Shown piece after piece: positions 9,429 through 17,462 of a DNA stretch of 64,000 nt (its first letter is position 1; the number at the start of each line of letters is the position of its first letter). The stretch spans positions 58,037-122,036 of the forward strand of contig MKTU01000021.1 in assembly GCA_001898415.1 (NCBI GenBank). Direction: 5' to 3'. The notes beneath the pieces are model-generated. The model had not been told where the DNA came from, did not search any database, and saw only the letters and a list, made by a program, of their open reading frames with translations. The position numbers were made by a program, and so were the translations under genes. The DNA is from Rhodanobacter sp. 67-28 (lineage in GTDB: Bacteria > Pseudomonadota > Gammaproteobacteria > Xanthomonadales > Rhodanobacteraceae).

Positions 9429-9716
9429 ATGGAACGAGTCCCCTTTCCCAAGGACGTCGACGCGCCACAGCGCTTCCTACTGTGGACGATGGATCAGTTC
9501 ATCCCGTTCGCGGCCCTGCTGGGGCTCGGGATTTTCTTCCACGCGCTCTTTACATCAATCGTTCTTGGCGTCGGCCTGAGCTGGGGCTTTAGCCGGTACA
9601 AGGACAGCAAGCCTGACGGCTTCCTGATGCACCTCGCGCATTGGTACGGGGTTGTCTCACCCTCGAAGTTGCGCGTGGGGATCAATCCCTTCATTCGCCG
9701 GATCTTCCCGACATGA
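9429..9716 (+). CDS. traL: TraL, small membrane protein of the F-type secretion system
   Basis: The ATG at 9429 gives 95 residues and follows a GGAGC ribosome site. The N-terminus (FPKDVDAPQRFLLWTMDQF) and the two adjacent hydrophobic segments (FIPFAALLGLGIFFHALF, TSIVLGVGLSWGF) are characteristic of TraL, followed by a conserved basic C-terminus ending INPFIRRIFPT. TraL is an inner-membrane component related to VirB3. It heads the traL-E-K-B cluster and its stop overlaps the traE start by ATGA. Confidence 0.92.
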   Translation: MERVPFPKDVDAPQRFLLWTMDQFIPFAALLGLGIFFHALFTSIVLGVGLSWGFSRYKDSKPDGFLMHLAHWYGVVSPSKLRVGINPFIRRIFPT

Positions 9717-10291
9717 AGGGCCGTACTTACCTCGACACCTTCCGGGGTGCTGTCAGCGAGAACAAGATCTCGCGGTACATCATCCTTGGCCTCACCATCG
9801 TGATCTTCGTGCTATCGGTCTCGCTGTTCGAGCGCAAGCAGACAGTCGTACAAATCCCGCCGGGGCTTACTCAGCCGGGGACCGTCCTGCCGGAAAATGC
9901 GTCGCCGGCAGTCAAGGAGGCGTGGGGCGCGTACTTTGCGAGTGCACTAGGTAATGTCACCCCTCGGACGGCTGACTTCACCGCTCGCATGCTGCAGCCG
10001 TACGTCTCGGCGGCCATTTCAACTGATCTGATGGAACTCATCGCTCGCGAGACTAAGACGATCAAGGATCAGTCGGTGTCGACGTCTTTCGTTCCAACGG
10101 ACGTGTTTTACGTGCCATCGCAGGACGTGGTGGTCGTGAGCGGTCAATACACGATGCGTGGCATGGAACAGCGTGCGAAGTCCTCGGTCAAGACATTCGT
10201 CCTCGGCGTCGGCATTCGGAACTACCTGGTGACCCTCACGTCGCTGCAGACGAACGAGGGGCCGTGGGTGCCCCCGGCGCCCAAGAAGTAG
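9713..10291 (+). CDS. traE: TraE, VirB8-like inner-membrane protein
   Basis: The start at 9713 overlaps the traL stop (ATGA) and gives 192 residues. One N-terminal membrane helix (YIILGLTIVIFVLSVSLF) is followed by a periplasmic domain with the TraE pattern PPGLTQPG near residue 52 and Y/F-rich strands. TraE is the F counterpart of VirB8 and bridges the inner-membrane complex to the outer core (TraK, TraB, TraV). The start predicted further upstream would run through traL and is rejected. Confidence 0.92.
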   Translation: MKGRTYLDTFRGAVSENKISRYIILGLTIVIFVLSVSLFERKQTVVQIPPGLTQPGTVLPENASPAVKEAWGAYFASALGNVTPRTADFTARMLQPYVSAAISTDLMELIARETKTIKDQSVSTSFVPTDVFYVPSQDVVVVSGQYTMRGMEQRAKSSVKTFVLGVGIRNYLVTLTSLQTNEGPWVPPAPKK

Positions 10292-10351
10292 CGCCGACCG
10301 GACCGCACAACATGTACCGACTTAGTAAATTATTTTGGAGGGATGGCAAGG

Positions 10352-11431
10352 ATGCGTAACCTGATCTCGTTGATGACCTTGGCGCTGCTCTTCGTCGCAA
10401 GCGCGGCAGGAGCGCAGACGTTGCCGACCGCCCCCGCGAACTCCACCGCGGGACAACAGGTGGAGCGCCAAGTGGAGGCGCAGGGCTTGCCGACGACGGC
10501 AGCGCCGACTGCGCCTCAGGGCATCCCCCGGCCCGCACAGCCGGTCACTCCGCCAACGACCGCGGCGCCCAACTATGCAGTTCAGCCCGGCGGCGGCGCG
10601 CGGCAAGCCGGCGCGCCCCAGGTGGCCGCGCCCTATGAATCGACGACCTATTCGAGGCCCGTGGTTGAGTCGCGGCCGCGAGACAACATCAAGGCGCCAC
10701 CGCCGGTGTTGCACGTCCATCCTGGCATCAATGTGCTCTTCGGCGTTGCGCAGGATCACCTCAACCGGATCATCACACCGTTCAAGAAGCCGGTCATCGA
10801 GACGACGAGCAACGCGACCACATCAGTCAAGGGCAACGTGGTCTACGTTGCCCCAGATTCCAACGCCCCGATCGGGTTCTTTATCCATGACGCCGGCGAC
10901 CAGGAAAATGCGATCTCCGTGACGATGGTTCCTGCGGCGATTCCGCCGATCAGCGTAACCCTGGATCTGGTGGGATACGTACCATCCAAGGACCAGGATG
11001 TCGTTCAAGTACAAGGCAATACGGGGGTCGCGAAGGGCTGGGAAACAGATCAGCCGTTTACCGACACCGTGAAGTCGCTCTTCAAGACGATCGCCGATGG
11101 CCGCGTGCCGGACGGCTTTTCCTTCTCCCAGGTCAACGGCGCCACGCCGCTGATGCCGCGGTGTGCCATGGGGTCACTGCACATCGAGCCTAAGCAGGTC
11201 ATGACGGGGTTCAACATCGATACGGTGGTTGCCCTGGTTACCAACCTCTCCCCGATCGAGCAGGACATCAACGAAACCGGATGCAAGGGAACGTCCGTGC
11301 TGGCCGTTGCGGCGTGGCCGCGAACCAAGCTTGGCCCCGGTCAATCCACCGAGCTGTACATCGCCGTCCAGGCACCGCCGGCGGATCCGACGGATTCTCC
11401 TCGCCCGTCGCTGGTGAGTGGGGTGCGCTAA
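10352..11431 (+). CDS. traK: TraK, secretin-like VirB9 counterpart
   Basis: GGAGGG at 10337-10342 is too close to the ATG at 10343 but well placed for the ATG at 10352, giving 359 residues. There is a signal peptide (LISLMTLALLFVASAAGAQ), a Pro/Ala-rich linker, and then the secretin-like domain starting near VLHVHPGINVLFGV, with GNVVYVAPDSNAPIGFFIHD typical of TraK. TraK forms the outer-membrane core with TraV and TraB. Its stop overlaps the traB start by one base (TAATG). The N-terminal linker is longer than in F TraK (242 residues). Confidence 0.92.
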   Translation: MRNLISLMTLALLFVASAAGAQTLPTAPANSTAGQQVERQVEAQGLPTTAAPTAPQGIPRPAQPVTPPTTAAPNYAVQPGGGARQAGAPQVAAPYESTTYSRPVVESRPRDNIKAPPPVLHVHPGINVLFGVAQDHLNRIITPFKKPVIETTSNATTSVKGNVVYVAPDSNAPIGFFIHDAGDQENAISVTMVPAAIPPISVTLDLVGYVPSKDQDVVQVQGNTGVAKGWETDQPFTDTVKSLFKTIADGRVPDGFSFSQVNGATPLMPRCAMGSLHIEPKQVMTGFNIDTVVALVTNLSPIEQDINETGCKGTSVLAVAAWPRTKLGPGQSTELYIAVQAPPADPTDSPRPSLVSGVR

Positions 11432-12663
11432 TGGCTACCAACAAACCCGCCAACAAGATGGGCTTCAAGGAGCGCTGGGATGCGATGAGTCCGGGCGCCC
11501 GCCGGAAGGCAACGACCGTCGGCGTGCTGGGCTGCGTTCTCCTTCTCGCGTGGCTTGCACTCGGCGGATCCGGTGCGAAGAAGGTCACGAACGACGCTGA
11601 CGCCAAGGCCCAGATCGCCAATGCGCTTCTGCCGAGCGGGGACGCCCGGGATCTCGGCGTCAACGGAATCTCCGACCAAGTCATGCACCTGCAGGCCGAC
11701 AAAAAGCAGCAGGACCAGAGAATCGCCCAGCTCACGCAGGAACTCGCCCAGAGTCGGCAACAGGGGATGGGCGACTCTTCGCAGGGAACCCAGCAGAAGA
11801 TGGCGACCGATCTCGACGCGCTGCATCGTGAGGTCGAGAGCATACGTCAGCAAATGGCGCAGCATCCGGTGGCTGGCGGTGTGGCCGGTCAAAACAGCGG
11901 CCAAGCGCCTAACATGCGTGGCGCCACTGTGCCACAGCAGCCGATTACCCGTTCGAGCACCATCCGCGAGATCCAGTCGGAGGCGCCGCCACCTCCGGCC
12001 CAGGATGGCTCTGCAAAATCGGAACCGTCCGGTACCAAGGTCGCGACGCAGTACCTGCCGTCCGGGTCGATGCTGACCGGTGTCAACATCACTGGCGTGG
12101 ACGCTGCGACTGGCCAGGAGGCTATGAAGAACCCGATCCCGATGCTCGTTCGCATCAAGCACGACGCCGTGCTACCGAATCGCTACCGCGCCGACGTGCG
12201 GGAGTGCTTCGTCCTCGCGTCAGGCTACGGTGATCTGGCAAGCGAACGGGCGTACATGCGCGCCAGCTCGATCTCGTGCATCCGAACCGACCACCGCGTC
12301 ATCGACATCAAGGTGGAGATGGTCGCCATTGGCCCGGATGGCAAGGCGGGTATTCGGGGCAGGCTCGTGTCCCGCCAGGGCGAAATCATCGCCAAAGCTG
12401 CGCTCGCTGGCCTTGCGCAGGGTACTGCACAGGCGTTCGGCGGCGGCCAGAATCAAATGTCATACCTGCAGCCGGGCACCTTGCCGTCCGCGGGCTCTGC
12501 AGGCGCGGAGGCGTTCGGAGGTGGTGTCGGATCAGCCTTCAACGAAATTGCGAAGTACTACCTGAAGTTGGCTGACCAGATGTTCCCGGTGATTGAGATC
12601 GATCCGGGTCAGAAGATCTCGTTCGTGCTGGAGCACGGCGCAAATATGGGCGTACTGCGATAG
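11431..12663 (+). CDS. traB: TraB, VirB10-like core complex protein
   Basis: The ATG at 11431 shares a base with the traK stop and gives 410 residues. A short cytoplasmic N-terminus and one membrane helix (ATTVGVLGCVLLLAWLALGG) are followed by a Gln-rich coiled coil (DKKQQDQRIAQLTQELAQSRQQ), a Pro-rich stretch, and a C-terminal VirB10-type beta barrel (YLPSGSMLTGVNITGVDA to ISFVLEHGANMGVLR). TraB spans both membranes and gates the core complex. Last gene of the traL-E-K-B cluster. Confidence 0.93.
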   Translation: MATNKPANKMGFKERWDAMSPGARRKATTVGVLGCVLLLAWLALGGSGAKKVTNDADAKAQIANALLPSGDARDLGVNGISDQVMHLQADKKQQDQRIAQLTQELAQSRQQGMGDSSQGTQQKMATDLDALHREVESIRQQMAQHPVAGGVAGQNSGQAPNMRGATVPQQPITRSSTIREIQSEAPPPPAQDGSAKSEPSGTKVATQYLPSGSMLTGVNITGVDAATGQEAMKNPIPMLVRIKHDAVLPNRYRADVRECFVLASGYGDLASERAYMRASSISCIRTDHRVIDIKVEMVAIGPDGKAGIRGRLVSRQGEIIAKAALAGLAQGTAQAFGGGQNQMSYLQPGTLPSAGSAGAEAFGGGVGSAFNEIAKYYLKLADQMFPVIEIDPGQKISFVLEHGANMGVLR

Positions 12664-12673
12664 CCGTACCCCC

Positions 12674-12690
12674 GAAACTGGCGCGGAAAC
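12674..12690 (+). promoter_or_regulatory. Candidate activator box C upstream of traV
   Basis: GAAAC at 12674-12678 and 12686-12690, 12 bases apart, in the context CCCCGAAACTGGCGCG. It lies 80 bases before the traV start, just after the traB stop, so it may start a separate traV-traA-traC transcript. Confidence 0.55.
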
Positions 12691-12753
12691 CGGGTGGTTT
12701 CGACCGTGCATCACAGGAATTGTTTAGCAAACTCTTCGTCAAGGAGCGACACG

Positions 12754-13536
12754 ATGAAACTTCGCATTCGATACATGATGGTGGCCGGAGCGATCCTCTT
12801 GGGCGGTTGCGCGACCGACAAGTTCGCGTGCCCGAACCCGCACGGCGTCACCTGCATGAGCGCCCCGGATGTCTACACCGCGACGAACCAGGCCGACCAC
12901 GTGACGGGCCTCGATCCGAAGGAAGCTCGCAAGCTCTACGCGGAAGGCAAGACCTCGGGGGGGGATGCGGTGCAGCCGGCAGCACCGATCGCTGAAGTGT
13001 CGGCACCCGCTGCGGTCACTGCTCCGGTCGGGCCGCGACCGCCAGCAGCACCGATCGCAAGCCCCGCCAACTGTTGCCATCGTGCGCGTCCACAAGCAGG
13101 GCTCGGTGTTAGCGGCGATACGCTGGTGGTGCTCTCTCCTCAGGAGAGCACCACGACCGCGGTAGCAGCGGCTCGCACCGTAAGGCAGTCGGGTGCGCCG
13201 GCTTACGTCCCGAACGGGGGCGTGGAAGCCTACCGCGAGCAGGCGAAGATCATGCGTATCTACATCGCACCGTGGCAAGACCAGGGTGGCGACCTGCACA
13301 TGGGTGACTTCATCTACTCCGAGATCACCCCACGGCAATGGTCGGTCGCCCGCCACGATGCCGATGGCGACGACAACCGCTTCCAGTTGCTGGGTGCGCC
13401 TGGCGCCGCTACCGCGCCGGTGGGACCCGCGCAAGGTGCCACTGGACCCGCGCAGGGATCGGAACACCCCGATCCTTGGAAGGCTGGCTCGCAGAACACG
13501 CAACAACCTCGCGCCCCGGTGGTGGCCCGAGAGTAG
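12754..13536 (+). CDS. traV: TraV, outer-membrane lipoprotein of the core complex
   Basis: AAGGAG at 12741 places the start at 12754 (260 residues). The lipobox is clear (AGAILLGGC, lipidated Cys 19), followed by the Cys-containing TraV segment CPNPHGVTC. The C-terminus carries the usual KIMRIYIAPWQDQGGDLHMGDFIY pattern in pieces (MRIYIAPWQD, then LHMGDFIYSEI). TraV corresponds to VirB7 and anchors the core to the outer membrane. The Ala/Pro-rich middle includes an unusual CCHRARP stretch; a pair of compensating frameshifts there cannot be excluded. Confidence 0.9.
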   Translation: MKLRIRYMMVAGAILLGGCATDKFACPNPHGVTCMSAPDVYTATNQADHVTGLDPKEARKLYAEGKTSGGDAVQPAAPIAEVSAPAAVTAPVGPRPPAAPIASPANCCHRARPQAGLGVSGDTLVVLSPQESTTTAVAAARTVRQSGAPAYVPNGGVEAYREQAKIMRIYIAPWQDQGGDLHMGDFIYSEITPRQWSVARHDADGDDNRFQLLGAPGAATAPVGPAQGATGPAQGSEHPDPWKAGSQNTQQPRAPVVARE

Positions 13537-13641
13537 CTCAACCGCTTAGAGGCTACGCCATGACGGCGAGTCTCGAAGAATCCGACAGGATGCAGCGCAG
13601 GAAGCAAGTCTGAGGGTGTTACGCCACACGCCCGACGGCCG

Positions 13642-13659
13642 CACGGATTTCAATCCGTG
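13642..13659 (+). promoter_or_regulatory. Perfect hairpin in the traA leader
   Basis: CACGGATT-TC-AATCCGTG forms an 8-bp inverted repeat ending 25 bases before the pilin ATG. ACGGA (13643-13647) and ATGGA (13671-13675, on the ribosome site) both fit the ANGGA core bound by CsrA, and a csrA gene lies in the same operon region. Confidence 0.45.
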
Positions 13660-13684
13660 GCATCAAAGAAATGGAGTTTTCAAC

Positions 13685-14026
13685 ATGAACCTGCTCAACA
13701 AGTTCCGCAGCAACCGCGTCGCCCGTGCCTCCGGTAAGGCCGTCAAGAACTACGGCCTGCTGTTTGCCCTGGTCGCGCTGCTGACCGGTACGGCGATTGC
13801 CGGCACCACCACCGGCACCACCGGCTTCGGCACGATGCTGACCACCGTGACCGACTGGGCCAATGGCGACCTGGGCAAGCTGCTCGCCGTCAGTGCGTTC
13901 CTGATCGGCATGGGCATGGGCATCGTCAAGCAGTCGATGATCGCCATCGCCCTGGGCATCGGCTTTGCCCTGGCGCTGGCCTACGGCCCGGCCCTGATCA
14001 CGGGCATCTTCACCTTCGCGCTGTAA
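13685..14026 (+). CDS. traA: TraA-like propilin
   Basis: The 113-residue protein starts after a GGAG site. It has a long basic leader with a hydrophobic end and an AIA-G cleavage context (LLTGTAIAG), which would remove 39 residues and leave a 74-residue mature pilin, close to the 70 residues of F pilin. The mature part has two hydrophobic helices (LLAVSAFLIGMGMGI and MIAIALGIGFALALAYG) separated by a short basic turn (VKQS), as in F pilin. Position between traV and traC fits. Hairpins lie before and after it, which would favour strong pilin expression. Confidence 0.9.
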   Translation: MNLLNKFRSNRVARASGKAVKNYGLLFALVALLTGTAIAGTTTGTTGFGTMLTTVTDWANGDLGKLLAVSAFLIGMGMGIVKQSMIAIALGIGFALALAYGPALITGIFTFAL

Positions 14027-14102
14027 GCCGGCGCCGCGCAACGCCGCGCCCTATGGCAAAGGAATGCGGTACTCAAGGACGGGCAGGGAATGCCCATCTC
14101 CG

Positions 14103-14126
14103 ACCGGCCACCTTCGGGTGGCCGGT
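14103..14126 (+). terminator. Strong UUCG hairpin after the pilin gene
   Basis: ACCGGCCACC-TTCG-GGTGGCCGGT is a perfect 10-bp stem with a UUCG tetraloop, placed between traA and traC. No T run follows, so it more likely protects the traA mRNA 3' end or attenuates transcription into traC than fully stops it. Confidence 0.55.
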
Positions 14127-14152
14127 TCGGGCCCCACAACAAGGAGACTCCA

Positions 14153-16573
14153 GTGCAGTACGAAGATCGCCAGGAAGCGTTGGTTCGCACGTTCGGTGTC
14201 GTTGATGCCTATCACGATGATGACGGCATCTTCGTAGTTTCGCCCGACCGCCTCGGGTTCGGGGTGATGGCCAAGCCGATTGCCGGCTTTGACCAGCAGA
14301 TGGGCGAGGCCCTGAACGCCCTGCTCAATGTCCCCTTTCCGCCTGGGACTATTCTCCAGTTCTGCCTCTACGCATCGCCTGACATTGAAGAAGTGCTGCT
14401 GCGCTTCGAGATGATGCGCCAGTACGAAACCGATCCGACCCTGTGCGAGATGACCCGGCAGCGCATCGGCTTCTTGCGTGGCCTCACGCAGCGTCCGATT
14501 GGCCAGGTCGCCGGCGCACGGCTGCGCCAGATGCGCCTGGTTATCTGCGCTTCGATCAAGGAAGGCGAGACGGATCCGACGTTCGAGGAAATGACCCGTA
14601 TCCGCGAGCTGCAGCAAAACTTCGAAGCGGCCCTGAAGACCATCGGGTTCAAGTACGACCGGCTAACCGCAGGCTCCTACGTCCGTTTCATGGAGTCCAT
14701 CCTCAACCAAGGGCCGGAAGCCATCTGGCGGCGTTCCGCGCAGTCGGATCACGAAGAAGGCGAGTTGCTGTGCAACCAGCTGCTGGATCCGGATGTGGCC
14801 ATCGAGGTTGACGCCGACGAGATCCGGCTTGGCGACCATTGCCACGTGCGCATCCAGCATCCGAAGCGCTACCCGGACTACCTCTACCCAGGTCTGGCCC
14901 AGTACTACATGGGCGACATCATGAAGGGCATGCGCGCAATGCGCGACCCGGTGCTCTACACGGTCAACATCCTGTACCCCGATCACGAGACGCGCCGCAG
15001 TGCGCTTCTCCGCGACTTCCAGTGGGCGACCCGCAACGCCGAAGGGCGGCTGGCCCGGTTCGTCCCCGAATACGCGCAGCGTGCCAACAGCCTGCGCATC
15101 ATGAACGACGCGATCAACAAGGGTGACCGCATCGTCTACGCGTACATCTCCGCCGCGACGTTCTCTGACACACGCGAGCAGTCGATCCAGGCCGCCACTG
15201 CCGTCCAAGGCATGTTCCGCACAGCGGGTTTTCAGACGTTGCCGGATCGCTATGCGCTGCACGCGATGTTCGCGCAGATGATGCCCTTTGCGGCCGAGGA
15301 AGACGCGCGTCAGTTCCTCGGCAGCTATCGCACCATGGCGACGTCGCACGTGGTCCCGATGCTCCCGGTGATCGGTAGCTGGGGCGGCAGCTACAACCCG
15401 TTGCTCACGCTGATCGCCCGCGACGGCCAGCTCATGCCTTGGTCGCCCTACGACAGCGACAACAATTTCAATATCGTGATCGCGGCGCAGTCGGGCTCCG
15501 GTAAGAGCTTCTTGGCCAACAACATCGTTTCCAATTTCCTGTCGATCGGCGGCCGCGCCTGGATCATCGACAAGGGCTACTCGTACAAGAAGCTGTGCGA
15601 GCAGCAGGGTGGCGAGTACATCGAGTTCACCGACGACACCGATCTCTGCCTCAACCCGTTCTCGATCGTGCGGAACTTCGTTGACGAGGTTGAGATCCTC
15701 GTGGGTGTGCTGTCCGTCATGGCCGCTCCCAAGGAGGGCTTCAGCGAGTTCCAGCTTCCCGCTGTGATGCGTATCCTCACCGAACAGTGGGATATCCACG
15801 GGAAGAAGTTGACTATCGATCAGCTCGCGGACGCCTGCCTCGCGGAGGACGACGACCGCATCCGCGACGTTGGCCACCAGCTGTTCGCGTTCACCACCAA
15901 GGGTCAGTACGGTCGCTTCTTCAACGGCGAGTCAAATGTCGACCTAAACAACCGCCTGGTCGTGCTCGAGCTGCAGCAGCTGTCCGGCCGCGAGCACCTC
16001 CAGCGTCTCGTGCTGCTGCAGATCATGTATGCGATCCAGCAGTCGATGGACAATCTCCCGCGCGACATGCCCAAGATCATTCTGATCGACGAGGCGTGGC
16101 AGTTGCTGAGTTCGGGGGAGACCAAGACCTTCATTGTCGGCTGGTACCGCCAGCTGCGAAAGTTCGGCGCTACGGCTGCGATCTGTACGCAGTCGATCAA
16201 CGACTTCTACGCCTCGGCTGGTTCGGAGGCGATCGTGGAAAACTCGGCGCACAAGCTCCTTCTTGGTCAGAAGAAAGAGTCGATCCAGATGGTCAAGCAG
16301 ACGGGCCGCCTTCCGATGTCCGATGGCGAGTATGCGCTGCTCGAGTCGGTGCACACCGTGAAGGGCGAGTACTCAGAGATCATGTTCAGCGGCCCAGCCG
16401 GCACAGGCGTCGGGCGCCTCGTCGAGTCGGACTTCAACCTTCTCCTTTTCTCCTCCGATGCGCGCGACGTCAGCGCCATCAAGGCGTTCACGGATCAGGG
16501 GATGAGCACGGTCGAAGCCATCAAGGAAGTGCTCCGCCAGCGCGGTAAGTCGAGCGAGGCCAAAGCGGCATGA
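14153..16573 (+). CDS. traC: TraC, VirB4-like ATPase
   Basis: A GTG at 14153 preceded 6 bases upstream by AAGGAG gives 806 residues; the earlier ATG at 14090 would translate through the hairpin. Walker A is SGSGKSF near residue 450, and Walker B is IILIDEAWQLL. The C-terminal AAA part continues with YRQLRKFGATAAICTQSINDF, as in TraC. TraC is a peripheral inner-membrane ATPase that powers pilus assembly. The trbI-like gene starts in its last codons (ATGA). Confidence 0.95.
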   Translation: MQYEDRQEALVRTFGVVDAYHDDDGIFVVSPDRLGFGVMAKPIAGFDQQMGEALNALLNVPFPPGTILQFCLYASPDIEEVLLRFEMMRQYETDPTLCEMTRQRIGFLRGLTQRPIGQVAGARLRQMRLVICASIKEGETDPTFEEMTRIRELQQNFEAALKTIGFKYDRLTAGSYVRFMESILNQGPEAIWRRSAQSDHEEGELLCNQLLDPDVAIEVDADEIRLGDHCHVRIQHPKRYPDYLYPGLAQYYMGDIMKGMRAMRDPVLYTVNILYPDHETRRSALLRDFQWATRNAEGRLARFVPEYAQRANSLRIMNDAINKGDRIVYAYISAATFSDTREQSIQAATAVQGMFRTAGFQTLPDRYALHAMFAQMMPFAAEEDARQFLGSYRTMATSHVVPMLPVIGSWGGSYNPLLTLIARDGQLMPWSPYDSDNNFNIVIAAQSGSGKSFLANNIVSNFLSIGGRAWIIDKGYSYKKLCEQQGGEYIEFTDDTDLCLNPFSIVRNFVDEVEILVGVLSVMAAPKEGFSEFQLPAVMRILTEQWDIHGKKLTIDQLADACLAEDDDRIRDVGHQLFAFTTKGQYGRFFNGESNVDLNNRLVVLELQQLSGREHLQRLVLLQIMYAIQQSMDNLPRDMPKIILIDEAWQLLSSGETKTFIVGWYRQLRKFGATAAICTQSINDFYASAGSEAIVENSAHKLLLGQKKESIQMVKQTGRLPMSDGEYALLESVHTVKGEYSEIMFSGPAGTGVGRLVESDFNLLLFSSDARDVSAIKAFTDQGMSTVEAIKEVLRQRGKSSEAKAA

Positions 16574-16893
16574 GCAAGGAGGCAAAGGAATCCATGGATT
16601 ATAACCGCGTGATGCTGCACCTCGTTTGGCCGCCGCTCGCCGCCCTGTTGGTGGCGTGTGGTTTGTATCAGTGGAAGTTGAAGCCTGCGCTGGCCGCGCG
16701 GCCGCCCGTGGCGGTCATCAACGTCGAAAAGGCGGTTGAGACCGGCATGGGCAAGGACGGGTCGACGGCTGCGGTCCAAGCGGCGATAGCCAAGACCCGC
16801 GCGGAGGCCACGGCGCTCAGGGCGCATGGTTACGTGGTGCTCAACGCGAGCTACGTGTATGCCTACCCTGCCACGTACGAGGCGAACCCGTGA
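16570..16893 (+). CDS. trbI: F-type TrbI-like membrane protein
   Basis: This 107-residue protein overlaps the traC stop by ATGA. It has one N-terminal membrane helix (LVWPPLAALLVACGLYQW) and the periplasmic opening PPVAVINVEKAV seen in F TrbI, which affects pilus outgrowth and retraction. It is slightly shorter than F TrbI (128 residues). Position after traC and before the peptidase matches F-type clusters. The call rests on layout and this short motif. Confidence 0.75.
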   Translation: MSKEAKESMDYNRVMLHLVWPPLAALLVACGLYQWKLKPALAARPPVAVINVEKAVETGMGKDGSTAAVQAAIAKTRAEATALRAHGYVVLNASYVYAYPATYEANP

Positions 16894-17462
16894 GCGCCGT
16901 CGCCGGACATGGACTGGTGCGGCGCACCCTTGGGCGTGTCCTCGCGCGGCCCGATTCGTCCGTCCCCCGCTGGTCCGGGATCAAGATCCTCAACATCGTT
17001 TGTGGAACGACTATCGCCTGGATGCTCCTGTGGATGGGTGTCAGCCACTACTGGCGCCTGGGTGTCGAGCTGCAGTCGCAGGGCTGCCTGCCATGGCGCT
17101 ACTTCGTCCTCACGACGCATGCGCCAGCGACCGTCGAGCGCGGCAAGACGTACCAATACCAGTCCGAGGGCGCTCCGCTGATCCCCGATGGTATTCGCAT
17201 CGTCAAATTCGTGGCCGCAGTGCCGGGCGATCACGTTGTCGTGAATGCCTCAGGCATCTCGATCAATGGGACCTTGTGGGGGCCGCTCAACGCCGACACG
17301 CTCCGCAAGGGCCACATGACCGTCCAGCAGGTCACGAAAGACTACGTCGTGCCGCCTGGGAAGCTCGTAGTGCTCGGCACAACGCCCGTAACGTGGGATA
17401 GCCGCTACTGGGGCCCGATCGACAAGATGCAGGTCAACGCCCGGGCGTACCACCTATGGTGA
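16890..17462 (+). CDS. S26-family (TraF/TrhF-type) conjugation signal peptidase with Cys at the nucleophile position
   Basis: The start (GTG at 16890) overlaps the trbI-like stop; 190 residues. One membrane helix (TTIAWMLLWMGVSHYW) is followed by the S26 region. The general-base segment is RIVKFVAAVPGD, which matches the KRVxGxPGD box with the Lys kept. The nucleophile box, normally SxPxGxY, reads QGCLPWRYF, placing Cys where Ser is expected. The C-terminal strand ends WGPIDKMQVNARAYHLW. In RP4 and R27 such peptidases process the pilin. Whether this one is active with Cys or only structural is not known from sequence. Confidence 0.8.
   Translation: MSAVAGHGLVRRTLGRVLARPDSSVPRWSGIKILNIVCGTTIAWMLLWMGVSHYWRLGVELQSQGCLPWRYFVLTTHAPATVERGKTYQYQSEGAPLIPDGIRIVKFVAAVPGDHVVVNASGISINGTLWGPLNADTLRKGHMTVQQVTKDYVVPPGKLVVLGTTPVTWDSRYWGPIDKMQVNARAYHLW

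Noticed and set aside
14663..15877. Long minus-strand frame opposite traC (404 codons)
   Set aside because: Antisense shadow of a clear ATPase gene; no motif of its own.
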